Shown piece after piece: positions 63,489-64,000 of a DNA stretch of 64,000 nt; positions within the stretch are counted from its first letter, which is position 1; the number at the start of each line of letters is the position of its first letter. The stretch is from NCBI RefSeq assembly GCF_900141845.1, contig NZ_FQZB01000009.1, forward strand, positions 220,557-284,556, in the 5' to 3' direction. The position numbers were made by a program, and so were the translations under genes. This stretch comes from Clostridium cavendishii DSM 21758 (lineage in GTDB: Bacteria > Bacillota > Clostridia > Clostridiales > Clostridiaceae). The notes below the pieces were generated by a model. The model searched no databases, was not told the DNA's origin, and was given only the letters and a program-made list of their open reading frames with translations.

Positions 63489-64000
63489 TTAATAATTGTT
63501 ACTTAAATTAAATAGATATTTATCATTACTTGAGTTATTCATATTAGAAGGTTGATTTATATTAACCATCCTACTATCACTAATCCCACCTATTGTTTCT
63601 ATTGATTTTTCTAATGCTACTTGATAGTTATTTACTGATGCATAAGCCTTAATACCCTGCTTTTTATTGTTTTCAAGTACATCTTGCACTCCCTTTACAT
63701 CTAATTCCTTATTATCTGAAAACTTTATCTTTTCTAATGAAAAGTATCCGTTCTCAAAATATCTTGCTACTTTTATGCTATCCTTTGTTCCATTAACTTC
63801 TATTATTAAGTCTGTATTTGATATTGTTAATGTTACTTCATTAAAACTCAAATTTTTCATTAACAATACATCTATATCTGAACCTGATGATGAACTGTTA
63901 TCTATTATATCTTGCCCATACCCTTTTCCGAATACATACGTGTCGTTTCCTACTCCTCCATCTAAATAATCATTTCCAATTCCACCATCTAAAATATCAT
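63489..64000 (-). CDS. RTX calcium-binding repeat protein, C-terminal part (start outside window)
   Basis: The minus strand is open to the window edge. From the edge it reads DILDGGIGNDYLDGGVGNDTYVFG, that is two RTX nonapeptides (GGxGxDxLx) ending in the typical YVFGKGYGQDIIDN transition. It continues with a C-terminal domain (LSFNEVTLTISNTDLIIEVN ... YFSLEKIKFSDNKELD) that resembles the secretion domain of haemolysin-type proteins. The last 35 residues are Asn/Ser-rich. It is the probable substrate of the type I system next to it. Size and N-terminal activity are unknown. Confidence 0.9.
   Translation of the reverse strand, partial: DILDGGIGNDYLDGGVGNDTYVFGKGYGQDIIDNSSSSGSDIDVLLMKNLSFNEVTLTISNTDLIIEVNGTKDSIKVARYFENGYFSLEKIKFSDNKELDVKGVQDVLENNKKQGIKAYASVNNYQVALEKSIETIGGISDSRMVNINQPSNMNNSSNDKYLFNLSNNY

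Overview
The window is very AT-rich and carries clear marks of a spore-forming, anaerobic Firmicute, most likely Clostridium sensu stricto: a YtxC-type sporulation protein next to infC, an alpha/beta-type SASP, a PdaB-like deacetylase, a valine T-box and the N-acetyl branch of diaminopimelate synthesis. The species cannot be named from the sequence alone.

Layout. 1-7 kb: end of a KtrB/TrkH potassium channel, the infC-rpmI-rplT operon with an L20-type leader, ytxC, a DUF6873 protein, and aspartate 4-decarboxylase (aspD). 7.1-25.7 kb: an 18-kb minus-strand biosynthetic operon. In transcription order it holds an MFS exporter, a FAAL-ACP-half-condensation loading protein, a two-module AT-less polyketide synthase ending in a metallo-beta-lactamase-fold domain, a broken type II thioesterase, a complete FkbK/J/I/H set for hydroxymalonyl-ACP (no O-methyltransferase), a free-standing acyltransferase and an Sfp-type phosphopantetheinyl transferase. 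The inferred product is a short polyhydroxylated polyketide built on an activated carboxylic acid starter and extended by two units, at least one probably 2-hydroxylated. I recognise no described compound.

The operon lies between two direct copies of one segment. The right copy is intact (promoter/repeat R, amidase, gamma-carbonic anhydrase, multicopper oxidase). The left copy has collapsed to repeat R plus short fragments of the same amidase and oxidase in the same order, with junctions at short shared sequences. This is the pattern left by single-crossover integration of a circular molecule, or by a large duplication, followed by decay. R also places the same sigma-A promoter in front of aspD and of the biosynthetic operon.

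25.7-39.4 kb: a metal/redox accessory zone with a cytosolic-looking multicopper oxidase, a membrane ferredoxin, two NifX-like proteins under matching promoters, a DUF134 regulator, and a COG0523 GTPase / GTPase-permease fusion / TIGR03943 operon. Inside it, 31.8-34.8 kb is a gene graveyard: an IS200 left end fused to an ATP-grasp fragment, phage DnaC-like and integrase remnants, and shards of an [FeFe]-hydrogenase. A second integrase tail lies beside tRNA-Cys and tRNA-Gly.

39.4-58.8 kb: mostly core genes (hslO, SASP, dapA-dapB, patA-cobO, dapH, SSB-like, pdaB-like, DUF4364, TSCPD, LTA synthase, folC, a TetR-MFS pair paralogous to the cluster exporter, valS with T-box). 58.9-64 kb: a DUF6414 protein and a type I secretion operon (HlyD, HlyB-like ABC transporter, C-terminus of an RTX protein running off the window), which is notable for a Gram-positive.
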